A stretch of DNA of 64,000 nucleotides from Curtobacterium pusillum (GTDB lineage: Bacteria; Actinomycetota; Actinomycetes; Actinomycetales; Microbacteriaceae). Position 1 is the stretch's first letter. Every line of letters begins with the position of its first letter. The notes beneath the pieces were generated by a model. That model saw only the letters and a list, made by a program, of their open reading frames with translations, had not been told where the DNA came from and made no database searches. Position numbers and translations under genes: made by a program. Shown one piece after another: positions 56,727 to 64,000 of this stretch. Location of the stretch: assembly GCF_007673235.1 (NCBI RefSeq), contig NZ_VDZH01000004.1:62001-126000 (forward strand). The letters are read 5' to 3'.

Positions 56727-57704
56727 CTAGCGGGTGGTGCCTGGCACCTTCGGAAGAGCACCGCCGGCCGCAGCGTTGCGGTCGGGGCGGAAGTTGGAGA
56801 AGTCGGCGCCCGGGATGTCCCGGACGGCCTCGAGCGAGGTCTCGATGGCGTACGCCTCGGAGTCCTCGGGGCCGACGAGCGGCAGGCGGACGCGCGGGCT
56901 GCCGATGCGACCGAGCCCGTGCAGGACGTACTTCGCCGCGACGGTGCCGGGCACGTGCGTCATGATCGCGCGGACGAGCGGCTCGACGCGCTTGTGCTCG
57001 GCGGTCGCGGTCGCGAGGTCGCCCCGGTTCACCGCGTCGACGATGGTGCGGTACGGCGTGCTCGTGATGTTCGCGGTCACGCCGATGAGCCCCGTGGCGC
57101 CGATCGACAGGTGCGGGAGCACGTTGGTGTCGTCGCCGGAGAAGTACATGAGGTCGGTGTTGTTGAGTACCCGGGAGACCTCGGCGAAGTCGCCCTTGGC
57201 GTCCTTCACGGCGAGGATGTTCGGGTGGTGCGACGCGCGCACGATCGTCTCGTACGTGATCGGGATGCCGGTGCGCCCGGGGATGTCGTACAGGATCACC
57301 GGCAGGTCGGTGGCGTCGGCGATCATCCGGAAGTGCGTGAGCACGCCCGACTGGGTCGGCTTGTTGTAGTACGGCGTGACGATCATCACGCCGTCCGCGC
57401 CGGCCTTCTCGCTCTGCTTGTACAGGTGGATGGCGTGCGCGGTCTCGTTCGAGCCGCCGCCCGTGATGATCTTCGCGCGGCCCGCGGCGACGGACTTGCC
57501 GACCTCGACCAGCCGGAGCTTCTCCGGGTCGGTGAGGGTCGACGTCTCGCCGGTCGTGCCGGTCACGACGATGCCGTCGGCACCGGCGGTGATGCAGTCG
57601 TCGATGTGCTGCTCGACGCCGGGCCAGTCGACCTCGCCGTCAGCCGTGAACGGGGTCACGAGGGCGACGAGGACCTGGCCGAAGGGATTCTCACGCGGGG
57701 ACAC
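56727..57704 (-). CDS. dapA: 4-hydroxy-tetrahydrodipicolinate synthase
   Basis: A 325-residue lyase of the DHDPS family, first committed step of the diaminopimelate pathway. The Schiff-base Lys is in ILAVKDAKGD near 167 and the proton-relay Tyr in VILYDIPGRTG near 139; GTTGETSTL is also present. I prefer GTG at 57704 because TACGCT (complement of 57712-57717) ends 7 bases before it (leaderless); an upstream GTG at 57710 is only 1 base away. Confidence 0.92.
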   Translation of the reverse strand: MSPRENPFGQVLVALVTPFTADGEVDWPGVEQHIDDCITAGADGIVVTGTTGETSTLTDPEKLRLVEVGKSVAAGRAKIITGGGSNETAHAIHLYKQSEKAGADGVMIVTPYYNKPTQSGVLTHFRMIADATDLPVILYDIPGRTGIPITYETIVRASHHPNILAVKDAKGDFAEVSRVLNNTDLMYFSGDDTNVLPHLSIGATGLIGVTANITSTPYRTIVDAVNRGDLATATAEHKRVEPLVRAIMTHVPGTVAAKYVLHGLGRIGSPRVRLPLVGPEDSEAYAIETSLEAVRDIPGADFSNFRPDRNAAAGGALPKVPGTTR

Positions 57705-57772
57705 GGGCACCAGCGTACCGGGGATGCGGGCGAGGGCGGCCGTCCGCGTGGACGGTCACGTCCACGGCGCAC

Positions 57773-57834
57773 CGCGCCCCCGTCCGAACACCGCGCCCCG
57801 GTGTGGCGGGGCGCGGTGTTCGGAGCGGGGCGCG
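57773..57834. terminator. Long hairpin after dfrA
   Basis: Perfect 18-base arms (57783-57800 and 57807-57824) with a GTGTGG loop, extended outward by CGCGCCCC-type complementary arms (57773-57782 and 57826-57834). Between dfrA end and the dapA promoter region. Confidence 0.65.
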
Positions 57835-57853
57835 ATCACCCGAGCACCGTGCG

Positions 57854-58384
57854 CTACGCGCGACGGCGCCACTCGAGGAAGCGGTAGCGCACGCCGGTGC
57901 GGGACGTCTGCCACGGGCCCCCGTCGACGAGTGCCCAGCCGTCCGCCTCGGCGAGCGCCGGCGCGACCGTGTCACCGGGAACCTCGACGTCGATCACCGT
58001 CTCGGACACCCGGTCGGCGAAGGGCAGCCCCGCCGCGTACACCTGGCCGCCGCCCATGATCCAGACGGGTTCGTCGGTGTCGAGCGCGGTCGCGAGGTCG
58101 TGTGCGACCTCGGCACCCGCGGCATCGTCCGTCCCGGCCCACGACTCGTCACGGGTGAGCACGACGTTCCGGCGCCCGGGCAGGGGCCGGAAGCGCTCCG
58201 GCAGCGAGGCCCAGGTTCGGCGGCCCATCACGACGGTCGCGTCGCCGGTCACCTGCCGGAAGTGCGCGAGGTCCTCGGGCACGTGCCACGGCATCCCGCC
58301 GTCGGCGCCGATCACGCCGTTCGTCGAGCGGGCCCAGACCATGCCGACCCCGCGCACGGGCTCGGTCCAGTCGGTCCCGGGCAT
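57854..58384 (-). CDS. dfrA: Dihydrofolate reductase
   Basis: A 176-residue reductase that renews tetrahydrofolate after thymidylate synthesis. Opens with MVWARSTNGVIGADGGMPWHVPED-like GMVWARSTNGVIGADG and MPWHVPEDLAHFR, with TVVMGRRTWASLP and WIMGGGQVYAAGLP. Its ATG overlaps the thyA stop by one base (TGATG), so translation is coupled. About 15 extra N-terminal residues ([12 protein letters not shown]) precede the standard start. Confidence 0.93.
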   Translation of the reverse strand: MPGTDWTEPVRGVGMVWARSTNGVIGADGGMPWHVPEDLAHFRQVTGDATVVMGRRTWASLPERFRPLPGRRNVVLTRDESWAGTDDAAGAEVAHDLATALDTDEPVWIMGGGQVYAAGLPFADRVSETVIDVEVPGDTVAPALAEADGWALVDGGPWQTSRTGVRYRFLEWRRRA

Positions 58385-59208
58385 CAGACGGCGACCGCGG
58401 CCTTGATCGCCGGGTGGTGGTGGTAGCCGACGACCGTGAAGTCCTCGTACTCGTAGTCGTCGATCGAGTCGCGCGGGGCCAGCTCGAGCGTCGGGAGCGC
58501 GTACCCCGTGCGGGACAGCTGCTCCTCGACCTGCTCGACGTGGTTGTCGTAGACGTGGCAGTCGCCGCCGGTCCAGACGAACTCGCCGACCTCGAGCCCG
58601 GTCTGCGCCGCGATCATGTGCGTGAGCAGCGCGTACGAGGCGATGTTGAACGGGACGCCGAGGAACATGTCCGCGCTGCGCTGGTACAGCTGGCACGAGA
58701 GCTTGCCGTCGTTGACGTAGAACTGGAAGAACGCGTGGCACGGGGCGAGCGCCATCTCGGGGATGTCCGCGACGTTCCACGCCGAGACGATGAGTCGTCG
58801 CGAGTCCGGGTTCGTCCGGATCTGCTCGATCACCTGCGCGATCTGGTCGACGTGCTCCCCCGACGGCGTCGGCCACGAGCGCCACTGCACGCCGTAGACC
58901 GGGCCGAGATCGCCGTCCTCGTCCGCCCACTCGTTCCAGATCCGGACGCCGTGCTCCTGCAGCCAACGGGCGTTGCCGTCGCCGCGCAGGAACCAGAGCA
59001 GCTCGTACGCCACCGACTTGAAGTGCACGCGTTTCGTCGTGACAAGCGGGAACCCCTTCGCCAGGTCGTAGCGGAGCTGTGCGCCGAACAGGCTGCGGGT
59101 GCCGGTACCGGTGCGGTCGCCCTTCGGGGTGCCCTCCGTGAGGACGCGGCGGAGCAGGTCCTCGTACGGGGTCGGAACGGAGGCGTCGGGCTGCACGGTC
59201 TCGGTCAC
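58384..59208 (-). CDS. thyA: Thymidylate synthase
   Basis: A 274-residue folate-dependent dUMP methylase. The active Cys157 is in [31 protein letters not shown] and the [14 protein letters not shown] [10 protein letters not shown] loop are standard. The GTG start at 59208 has TAGGCT (complement of 59215-59220) ending 6 bases earlier, so it is leaderless. Operon with dfrA, as in mycobacteria. Confidence 0.95.
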   Translation of the reverse strand: MTETVQPDASVPTPYEDLLRRVLTEGTPKGDRTGTGTRSLFGAQLRYDLAKGFPLVTTKRVHFKSVAYELLWFLRGDGNARWLQEHGVRIWNEWADEDGDLGPVYGVQWRSWPTPSGEHVDQIAQVIEQIRTNPDSRRLIVSAWNVADIPEMALAPCHAFFQFYVNDGKLSCQLYQRSADMFLGVPFNIASYALLTHMIAAQTGLEVGEFVWTGGDCHVYDNHVEQVEEQLSRTGYALPTLELAPRDSIDDYEYEDFTVVGYHHHPAIKAAVAV

Positions 59209-59281
59209 AGGAAGAGCCTACGACGAGCCGGAGACATCCACGGGCAGGAGACTTCGACGAGCGCTGAGTAGCGTGAACGAC

Positions 59282-60193
59282 ATGACGACAGAGCCGCTCT
59301 CGATCCTGGTCGCCGGTGCGTCCGGCTTCATCGGGACCCCGCTCGTCCGCGCGCTGCGCGAGGCGGGACACCACGTGACGACCCTGGTCCGGCGTGAGCC
59401 GCACACGGCGACCGAGTTCCGCTGGTCCCCCGGCAGCCGGAAGCTCGACCCGGCGATCCTCGACGGCGCCGACGTGGTGATCAACCTCGCCGGTGCGAAC
59501 ATCGGCAAGCTCCCCTGGACCGAGACCTACAAGCAGGAGATCCTCCGTTCGCGGGTCACCGCCACCGAGACCCTGGTCGAGGCGATGCGCCACGCCACGA
59601 ACCCGCCGGCGCTGTTCCTGTCCGGCTCGGCCTCGGGCGTCTACGGCGACCGTCCCGCCGACGTGCTGCAGGACGACGCGGCCGCCGGCACCGGGTTCCT
59701 CGCCGAGGTCTGCACCGTGTGGGAGGCCGCCGCGAACGCCGCTCCCGAGGGCGTCCGCGTGGTCACCCTGCGCACCGGCATCGTCGTCGGGAAGGGCGGC
59801 GGCGCGCTCGCTCCCCTCGTGCCGCTCACGAAGGCGGGGCTCGGCGGTCGTCTCGGCCCCGGCGGGCAGCACTGGCCGTGGATCGCGCTCGAGGACGAGG
59901 TCGGCGCGATCGTGCACCTCGCGACGAGCCCGGACGCCACCGCAGTGACCGGTCCGGTCAACCTCGCCGGACCCGAGGCCGCCGTGGCCGACCGCATCAC
60001 GAAGCGCGTCGCCGAGGACCTGCACCGGCCGTACCTGTTCCGGATCCCGGAGTTCGCGCTCCGCCTGCTCCTGCAGCAGGCGGCGGACGAGATGCTCCTG
60101 TCGAGCCAGCAGATGGTGCCGACGAAGCTGCTGGAGTCCGGCTACGCGTTCCGGTACGCGCGCGCCGAGGACGCGGTCGACGCCGCCTTCTGA
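59282..60193 (+). CDS. TIGR01777-type NAD-dependent epimerase
   Basis: A 303-residue short-chain dehydrogenase/epimerase-like protein of the YfcH/SulA group. NAD(P) motif VAGASGFIGTPLVRAL near residues 10-25 and GANIGKLPW, SGSASGVYGDRP and LRTGIVVGKGGG follow. The C-terminal DUF1731-like domain ends at ARAEDAVDAAF. TAGCGT at 59269-59274 ends 7 bases before the ATG (leaderless). Substrate unknown. Convergent with the TPR-like gene, with a hairpin between. Confidence 0.85.
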   Translation: MTTEPLSILVAGASGFIGTPLVRALREAGHHVTTLVRREPHTATEFRWSPGSRKLDPAILDGADVVINLAGANIGKLPWTETYKQEILRSRVTATETLVEAMRHATNPPALFLSGSASGVYGDRPADVLQDDAAAGTGFLAEVCTVWEAAANAAPEGVRVVTLRTGIVVGKGGGALAPLVPLTKAGLGGRLGPGGQHWPWIALEDEVGAIVHLATSPDATAVTGPVNLAGPEAAVADRITKRVAEDLHRPYLFRIPEFALRLLLQQAADEMLLSSQQMVPTKLLESGYAFRYARAEDAVDAAF

Positions 60194-60207
60194 CGCACCG
60201 ACAAATC

Positions 60208-60249
60208 GGACTGGAGGCGCGTGGCGGGGCCGCCACGCGCCTCCAGTCC
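60208..60249. terminator. GGAGGC...GCCTCC hairpin, 20-base perfect arms
   Basis: Arms 60208-60227 and 60230-60249 are perfectly complementary with a two-base loop, between convergent epimerase and TPR-like genes; the arm touches the latter's stop region. Best-formed member of the family. Confidence 0.75.
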
Positions 60250-60250
60250 G

Positions 60251-60709
60251 TCAGCCGCTTGCCCTGGTGAGCGCTTCGCGCATCGCAGCCCGCGCCCGCT
60301 TGCGGTCACCGGCGGCATCGTAGACGACGCCGAGGCGGTACCACCCGCGCCAGTCCGTCGGGTCGGTCTCGACGGCGGCCTTGTACTCGGGGAAGAGTTC
60401 GTCGGCCGCCTCGCGCGTCGGCCGACCCGACGGCCGCACGGGGACCACGTCCGCCGGTGCCGCCCCCTCGCGTTCGAGGCGCGCGCCGAGCCGGGTGATG
60501 CGGAGTCCGAAGCGGAACTCCAGGACGAGCAGCAGCGCGCCGATCGCCGCGACGACGAACAGTGCCACGCCGATGCCGATCCCGATCGGGATGCCGGTCG
60601 CGATGAACGCCACCGCCCGCTGCCCGACGAGCACGATGTAGAGCGCGAGCAGCACCGCCATCAGGGCGGCGCCCCAGAACGGCGAACGGAGCGAGCGGGT
60701 CAGGCGCAC
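60251..60709 (-). CDS. Membrane protein with a TPR-like C-terminus
   Basis: A 152-residue protein with two transmembrane helices (about 12-30 and 45-65) and a cytoplasmic tail. The final 45 residues (YKAAVETDPTDWRGWYRLGVVYDAAGDRKRARAAM) form one to two tetratricopeptide-like helix pairs. GTG start at 60709, 6 bases beyond the dapB stop. Function unknown; it is probably in one operon with dapB. Confidence 0.72.
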   Translation of the reverse strand: MRLTRSLRSPFWGAALMAVLLALYIVLVGQRAVAFIATGIPIGIGIGVALFVVAAIGALLLVLEFRFGLRITRLGARLEREGAAPADVVPVRPSGRPTREAADELFPEYKAAVETDPTDWRGWYRLGVVYDAAGDRKRARAAMREALTRASG

Positions 60710-60715
60710 GGCGGG

Positions 60716-61462
60716 TCAGCCGATGCCGAGGACGCTGCCGAGGCCGACCGTCAGGCCCCGCATCGACCCGACGGCGGACAGCGCCGCGCGGATGCCCGCC
60801 ACGTAGGCGACGTCGTCGTTCGTGTCGTGCCGGATCGTCAGGGTCTCGCCGGGGCCGCTCAGCAGGACGTCCTGCACGGCCTTCACGCCGGGCAACCGCA
60901 GCGAGTGGATCGGGACGCTCGCGACCTGCTGCCCGCGGGCTCGCTGGTCGACGTGCGGGGCCTCGACCGGACCGACCTCGCGCCGGGCGTCGGCGATGAG
61001 TTCGGCGGTGCGGACCGCGGTCCCGGACGGCGAGTCGATCTTGCCGGCGTGGTGCGTCTCGACGATCTCGACCGAGGGGAACCACGGCGCTGCGATCGTG
61101 GCGAGGTGCGTGCCGAGCACCGAGCCGATCGAGAAGTTCGGCACCACGAAGACGCCCTGCTCGGGACGCGACTCGAGTCCGGCGCGGAGCTTCGCGAGTC
61201 GGTCGCCCGACCACCCGGAGGTGCCGACGAGCACGTTCGCGCCGCTCGCGAGCGCGGTGTCGACGATGGCGGGGCTCAGCGCGGGGACGGTCACGTCGAC
61301 GACGATCGCCGCTCCCCCGAACACCGACGGACCGGCTTCGTGCGCGCCGTCCTTCGACGACAGGCTCGCGACGAGCTCGAACTCGGGCAGTTCCTCGACG
61401 ACGGCGGCCACGAGGCCCCCGAGACGACCGGTGGCGCCGACGACGGCGACGGGAGTGACCAT
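60716..61462 (-). CDS. dapB: 4-hydroxy-tetrahydrodipicolinate reductase
   Basis: A 248-residue NAD(P)H-dependent enzyme of the diaminopimelate pathway. Dinucleotide motif VAVVGATGRLGG near residues 5-16, VVDVTVP, active-site VEIVETHHAGKIDSPSGTA and the final VGSMRGLTVGLGSVLG. ATG at 61462 is preferred over 61471: the complement of 61470-61475 is TAGGAT, 7 bases upstream, and the longer start would overlap it. Shares a -10 with the divergent GNAT gene. Confidence 0.92.
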   Translation of the reverse strand: MVTPVAVVGATGRLGGLVAAVVEELPEFELVASLSSKDGAHEAGPSVFGGAAIVVDVTVPALSPAIVDTALASGANVLVGTSGWSGDRLAKLRAGLESRPEQGVFVVPNFSIGSVLGTHLATIAAPWFPSVEIVETHHAGKIDSPSGTAVRTAELIADARREVGPVEAPHVDQRARGQQVASVPIHSLRLPGVKAVQDVLLSGPGETLTIRHDTNDDVAYVAGIRAALSAVGSMRGLTVGLGSVLGIG

Positions 61463-61469
61463 GTCCACC

Positions 61470-61479
61470 ATCCTAGGAT
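61470..61479. promoter_or_regulatory. Palindromic bidirectional -10 element
   Basis: ATCCTAGGAT reads as TAGGAT on both strands. It ends 6 bases before the GNAT ATG (61486) and 7 bases before the dapB ATG (61462), so one palindrome can be the -10 of two divergent leaderless genes. Confidence 0.78.
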
Positions 61480-61485
61480 CGACGC

Positions 61486-61980
61486 ATGACGCTCGAGGTC
61501 AGGACCGTGCCGGCAGACATCCCCGAGGTCGACGCGCTGCTCGACGCCTACCTCGACGAGCGCGAGGCGACGTTCCCGAGCGCCCAGGGCTCCTACGCGC
61601 GGAAGCGCACCCCGGCGGCCGAGTTCACGCCGCCGAACGGGGTCTTCGCGGTCGCGTACGACGACGGTCTCGCGGTCGGGTGCGGTGGGCTCCGTCGGAT
61701 CGCGGACGACACGGCTGGCGACCGCCCGGACGTCCGGTTCGAGGTCAAGCACGTGTTCGTGACACCCGCGGGCCGTGGGAAGGGGGTCGCGACGGCGCTG
61801 ATGGACACGCTCGAGGCCGCGGCCGCCGAGCTCGGCGCGACGGCGATCGTCCTCGACACGAACGACTCCCTCGTCGCCGCCGGAGCGATGTACCGCGGCC
61901 GGGGCTACGAGCGTGTGCAGCCGTTCAACGACAACCCGAACGCGACGGCCTGGTACCGCAAGCCCGTGCGCGTCGGTTAG
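61486..61980 (+). CDS. GNAT family N-acetyltransferase
   Basis: A 164-residue acetyl-CoA-dependent acetyltransferase. Motif A is VKHVFVTPAGRGKGVATALMD near 85-105, with the final DNPNATAWYRK typical of motif B-type ends. The target is unknown. TAGGAT at 61474-61479 gives a leaderless start. Confidence 0.83.
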   Translation: MTLEVRTVPADIPEVDALLDAYLDEREATFPSAQGSYARKRTPAAEFTPPNGVFAVAYDDGLAVGCGGLRRIADDTAGDRPDVRFEVKHVFVTPAGRGKGVATALMDTLEAAAAELGATAIVLDTNDSLVAAGAMYRGRGYERVQPFNDNPNATAWYRKPVRVG

Positions 61981-61983
61981 CCG

Positions 61984-62586
61984 TCAGACCGGCTGGTCGA
62001 CCGGCAGGCCGGTCCGGAGCTCGACCGGCAGGTGCGCCAGGTCGTTGAGCGCCACGACCTCGGCGGGCTTGGCCGACCGGATGCGGATGATCGTCAGCGC
62101 GGTGTGGGCCACGTTGGTCCCCATCCACCGCCACTCCGGCGCCTGGAACGCCTCGCGCACGAACCAGCCGATCACGGCGTTGTGCGTGATGAGCAGGTCG
62201 TGCCGGTCGTCGCGGGCGGGGGTGAACCACTCGGCCACGGCGTCGCCCATCTGGGCCTGCCCGGCGACGATCTCCTCTTCGGTGATGCCGCCGTACCAGC
62301 CCTGGTAGGCGTGCGGCATGTCCGGCGTCGGCCCCGACGGGATGCAGTCGAAGAGCAGGGTCGACGGTTCGGGCTGGATCGCTGGCAGCCGCTGGGACAG
62401 GAACGACGCGGTCTCGCTCGGGGCCTCGAGCGGCGAGTGGTACACGCCGTCGAACGGGACGCCACCGAGTCGGTCGGCGACGAGCATGGCCTGCCGCTTG
62501 CCGCGCTCCGAGAGCTTGCCGTCACGCAGCCCGTGTTCCGCGTCCTGGTGCTCGCCGTGCCGGACGAGGTAGAGGTAGTGCGACAT
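61984..62586 (-). CDS. Histidine phosphatase family protein
   Basis: A 200-residue phosphatase of the phosphoglycerate mutase-like branch. RHG motif is YLVRHGEHQD near 6-15, and the second catalytic His is in LLITHNAVIGWFVRE near 130-145. GKRQAMLVADRLGG and SPLEAPSETASFL follow the family pattern. ATG at 62586, 8 bases past the M16 peptidase stop, so it is likely the second gene of that transcript. It is convergent with the GNAT gene. Confidence 0.86.
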   Translation of the reverse strand: MSHYLYLVRHGEHQDAEHGLRDGKLSERGKRQAMLVADRLGGVPFDGVYHSPLEAPSETASFLSQRLPAIQPEPSTLLFDCIPSGPTPDMPHAYQGWYGGITEEEIVAGQAQMGDAVAEWFTPARDDRHDLLITHNAVIGWFVREAFQAPEWRWMGTNVAHTALTIIRIRSAKPAEVVALNDLAHLPVELRTGLPVDQPV

Positions 62587-62594
62587 GTCGGTGC

Positions 62595-63929
62595 TCAACC
62601 GCCGATCCCGATCGCGGCCGCGAGCTCGTCCTGCTGCACCGCTCCGACCACGGAGGTGATCGTCGGGCGGGTCAGGAGGTCGCGCGCCAGGTCGAGGACG
62701 TCGCCCGTGGTCACACGGTCCACCCGCTCGAGGGCGGTGGCGAGGTCGGTGAACTCCCCCGTGCCGAGCTCGGACCGGCCGAGTCGGGTCATCCGGGCGT
62801 CGGAGTCCTCGAGCGAGAGCGTCAGCGCCCCCTCGATCTGCCCCTTCGCACGGCGGAGCTCGTCGGTGGTGATGCCGTCGTCGACCATCCGGCGGAACTC
62901 GGCGTCGACGATCTCGATCACCCCGCCGACGTTGTCGGGGGCGCACCCGGCGTAGACACCGAACGCACCGTTGTCCAGGTAGGCGGGCGCGAACGAGCTC
63001 ACCGCGTAGGCGAGGCCGCGGCGCTCCCGGACCTCCTGGAAGAGGCGGGAGCTCATGCCACCGCCGAGCACGGCGTTGAGCACGCTGAGGACCGGACGAC
63101 GCTCGTCGCGGAGGTCGAGCCCCTGCGAGCCGCGCAGCATGCTGACCTGTTCGGTCGGACGGTGCACGACCGAGAGCTTCGGGATCGCCGGGTCGGCCAC
63201 GGGCTGCGGGGTCCGTCGCGCGAGCGGGGAGGCCTTCGGCGCACCCTGGAACACGGTCTCGACCAGTTCGCAGAAGCGGTCGTGGTCGATCGCGCCGGCG
63301 GCGGTGACGACGATGCCGTTCGGGGCGTAGTGCTCCCGGTAGTGCGCCAGGACCTCGTCACGCCCGACCGCACGGATGCTCTCCGGGGTGCCACCGATCG
63401 GTCGGCCGAGGGCGTGGCCGTCGAACGCGGCGGCGAAGAAGGCCTCGCCCGCGACGTCGGCCGGGTCGTCCGCGGCCATCGCGAGCTCCTCGAGGATCAC
63501 GCCGCGCTCGACGTCGAACGCCGCGGACTCGAGCACGGAACCGGTGACCATGTCGCCGATCACCTCGACCGCCATCGGTACGTCGGCGTCACGGACCCGC
63601 GAGTAGTAGCAGGTGTACTCCTTCGCCGTGGCGGCGTTGTGCTCACCGCCGACCGAGTCGAACGCGATCGCGATGTCGAGGGCCGAACGCTTGGCGGTCC
63701 CCTTGAACAGCAGGTGCTCGAGGAAGTGCGTCGAGCCGTACTGACCGGCTCGCTCGTCGCGGGAGCCGACCCCGACCCAGAACCCGAGGCTCGTCGAACT
63801 GGCTCCGGGCATGGCCTCGGTCAGGACCCGCACGCCCGAAGGCAGGACGGATCGGCGGACGAAGGCGCCCCCGGACGTCAGGAACGACGTGTCCGGGGCC
63901 TCGAGCGGCAACGGCACTGGGTGGTTCAT
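62595..63929 (-). CDS. M16 family zinc metallopeptidase
   Basis: A 444-residue processing-peptidase-like protein. The inverted zinc motif HxxEH is HFLEH (His68, Glu71, His72) with GGEHNAATAKEYTCYYSRV; the distal Glu lies in ERGVILEELAMA. The C-terminal half repeats the fold. ATG at 63929 has TAGGCT (complement of 63938-63943) ending 8 bases before it; no SD is visible. In mycobacteria the homologous gene is near pnp and dapB. The start of its upstream region is at the window edge. Confidence 0.92.
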   Translation of the reverse strand: MNHPVPLPLEAPDTSFLTSGGAFVRRSVLPSGVRVLTEAMPGASSTSLGFWVGVGSRDERAGQYGSTHFLEHLLFKGTAKRSALDIAIAFDSVGGEHNAATAKEYTCYYSRVRDADVPMAVEVIGDMVTGSVLESAAFDVERGVILEELAMAADDPADVAGEAFFAAAFDGHALGRPIGGTPESIRAVGRDEVLAHYREHYAPNGIVVTAAGAIDHDRFCELVETVFQGAPKASPLARRTPQPVADPAIPKLSVVHRPTEQVSMLRGSQGLDLRDERRPVLSVLNAVLGGGMSSRLFQEVRERRGLAYAVSSFAPAYLDNGAFGVYAGCAPDNVGGVIEIVDAEFRRMVDDGITTDELRRAKGQIEGALTLSLEDSDARMTRLGRSELGTGEFTDLATALERVDRVTTGDVLDLARDLLTRPTITSVVGAVQQDELAAAIGIGG

Positions 63930-64000
63930 CGCAGACGAGCCTACTGACCCCCGAGCGCCCGCCGCCCAGTTTCCACAGGTGCACACGATGTCACTCGAAG

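Overview
The window is chromosomal DNA of a very GC-rich actinobacterium. Gene order, the many leaderless genes and the gene content point to Microbacteriaceae, with Curtobacterium the most likely genus. That assignment is my recognition and was not tested by a search. The core half follows mycobacterial order: der-cmk-rluB-scpB-scpA-parA; lexA beside a LysM gene; hflX, dapF, miaA, miaB, recX, recA, a DUF3046 gene, a clgR-type regulator, cinA, pgsA, ftsK, rnj, dapA, dfrA, thyA, dapB and an M16 peptidase.

Layout. Positions 1-12.8 kb are accessory: a secreted phosphodiesterase, a RibD-like reductase, an ABC exporter, a nucleotidyltransferase, a rifampicin ADP-ribosyltransferase (arr), two tandem secreted GH16-type glucanases, a TetR/quinone reductase pair, a membrane protein, a desaturase-cold-shock operon and a flavin monooxygenase. 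From 12.8 to 17.4 kb lie two more divergent TetR/enzyme pairs (FAD monooxygenase, epoxide hydrolase), an unknown gene and an orphan barstar, ending at tRNA-Pro(GGG). From 17.9 to 25.4 kb are a membrane protein, an endonuclease/exonuclease/phosphatase protein, a lipoprotein, a RecQ helicase with a phosphoribosyltransferase-like tail, an aldo/keto reductase, a membrane protein and a DM13-like protein. From 25.4 kb on most genes are housekeeping: der-cmk-tyrA-rluB-scpB-scpA-parA (ribosome assembly, nucleotides, tyrosine, rRNA modification, chromosome segregation), sseB-priA-hisH-hisB-hisC (histidine), the lexA/LysM SOS pair, hflX, a methyltransferase, dapF-miaA, miaB, recX-recA, DUF3046, clgR, cinA-pgsA, ftsK, a MacAB-like exporter, rnj, dapA, dfrA-thyA, an epimerase, a small TPR-type gene, dapB, a GNAT acetyltransferase, a histidine phosphatase and an M16 peptidase.

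How it works together. The SOS circuit is visible in the DNA: LexA-type boxes lie in the lexA/LysM divergent region and upstream of recA, so DNA damage should raise recA-recX, lexA and a LysM division regulator together. dapA, dapB and dapF (lysine/diaminopimelate), rnj, pgsA and ftsK give an envelope and division theme. The left part reads as stress, drug and xenobiotic response genes, each enzyme paired with its own TetR regulator and a visible operator-like repeat.

Non-coding structure is the most unusual aspect. A hairpin family with GGAGGC...GCCTCC arms sits at seven gene ends, a second family (GAGCAG-ATCGTCG) at two more, and a complex inverted repeat carrying two identical 27-bp copies lies near 24 kb. 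I see no CRISPR array, prophage, transposase or recognisable defence island.
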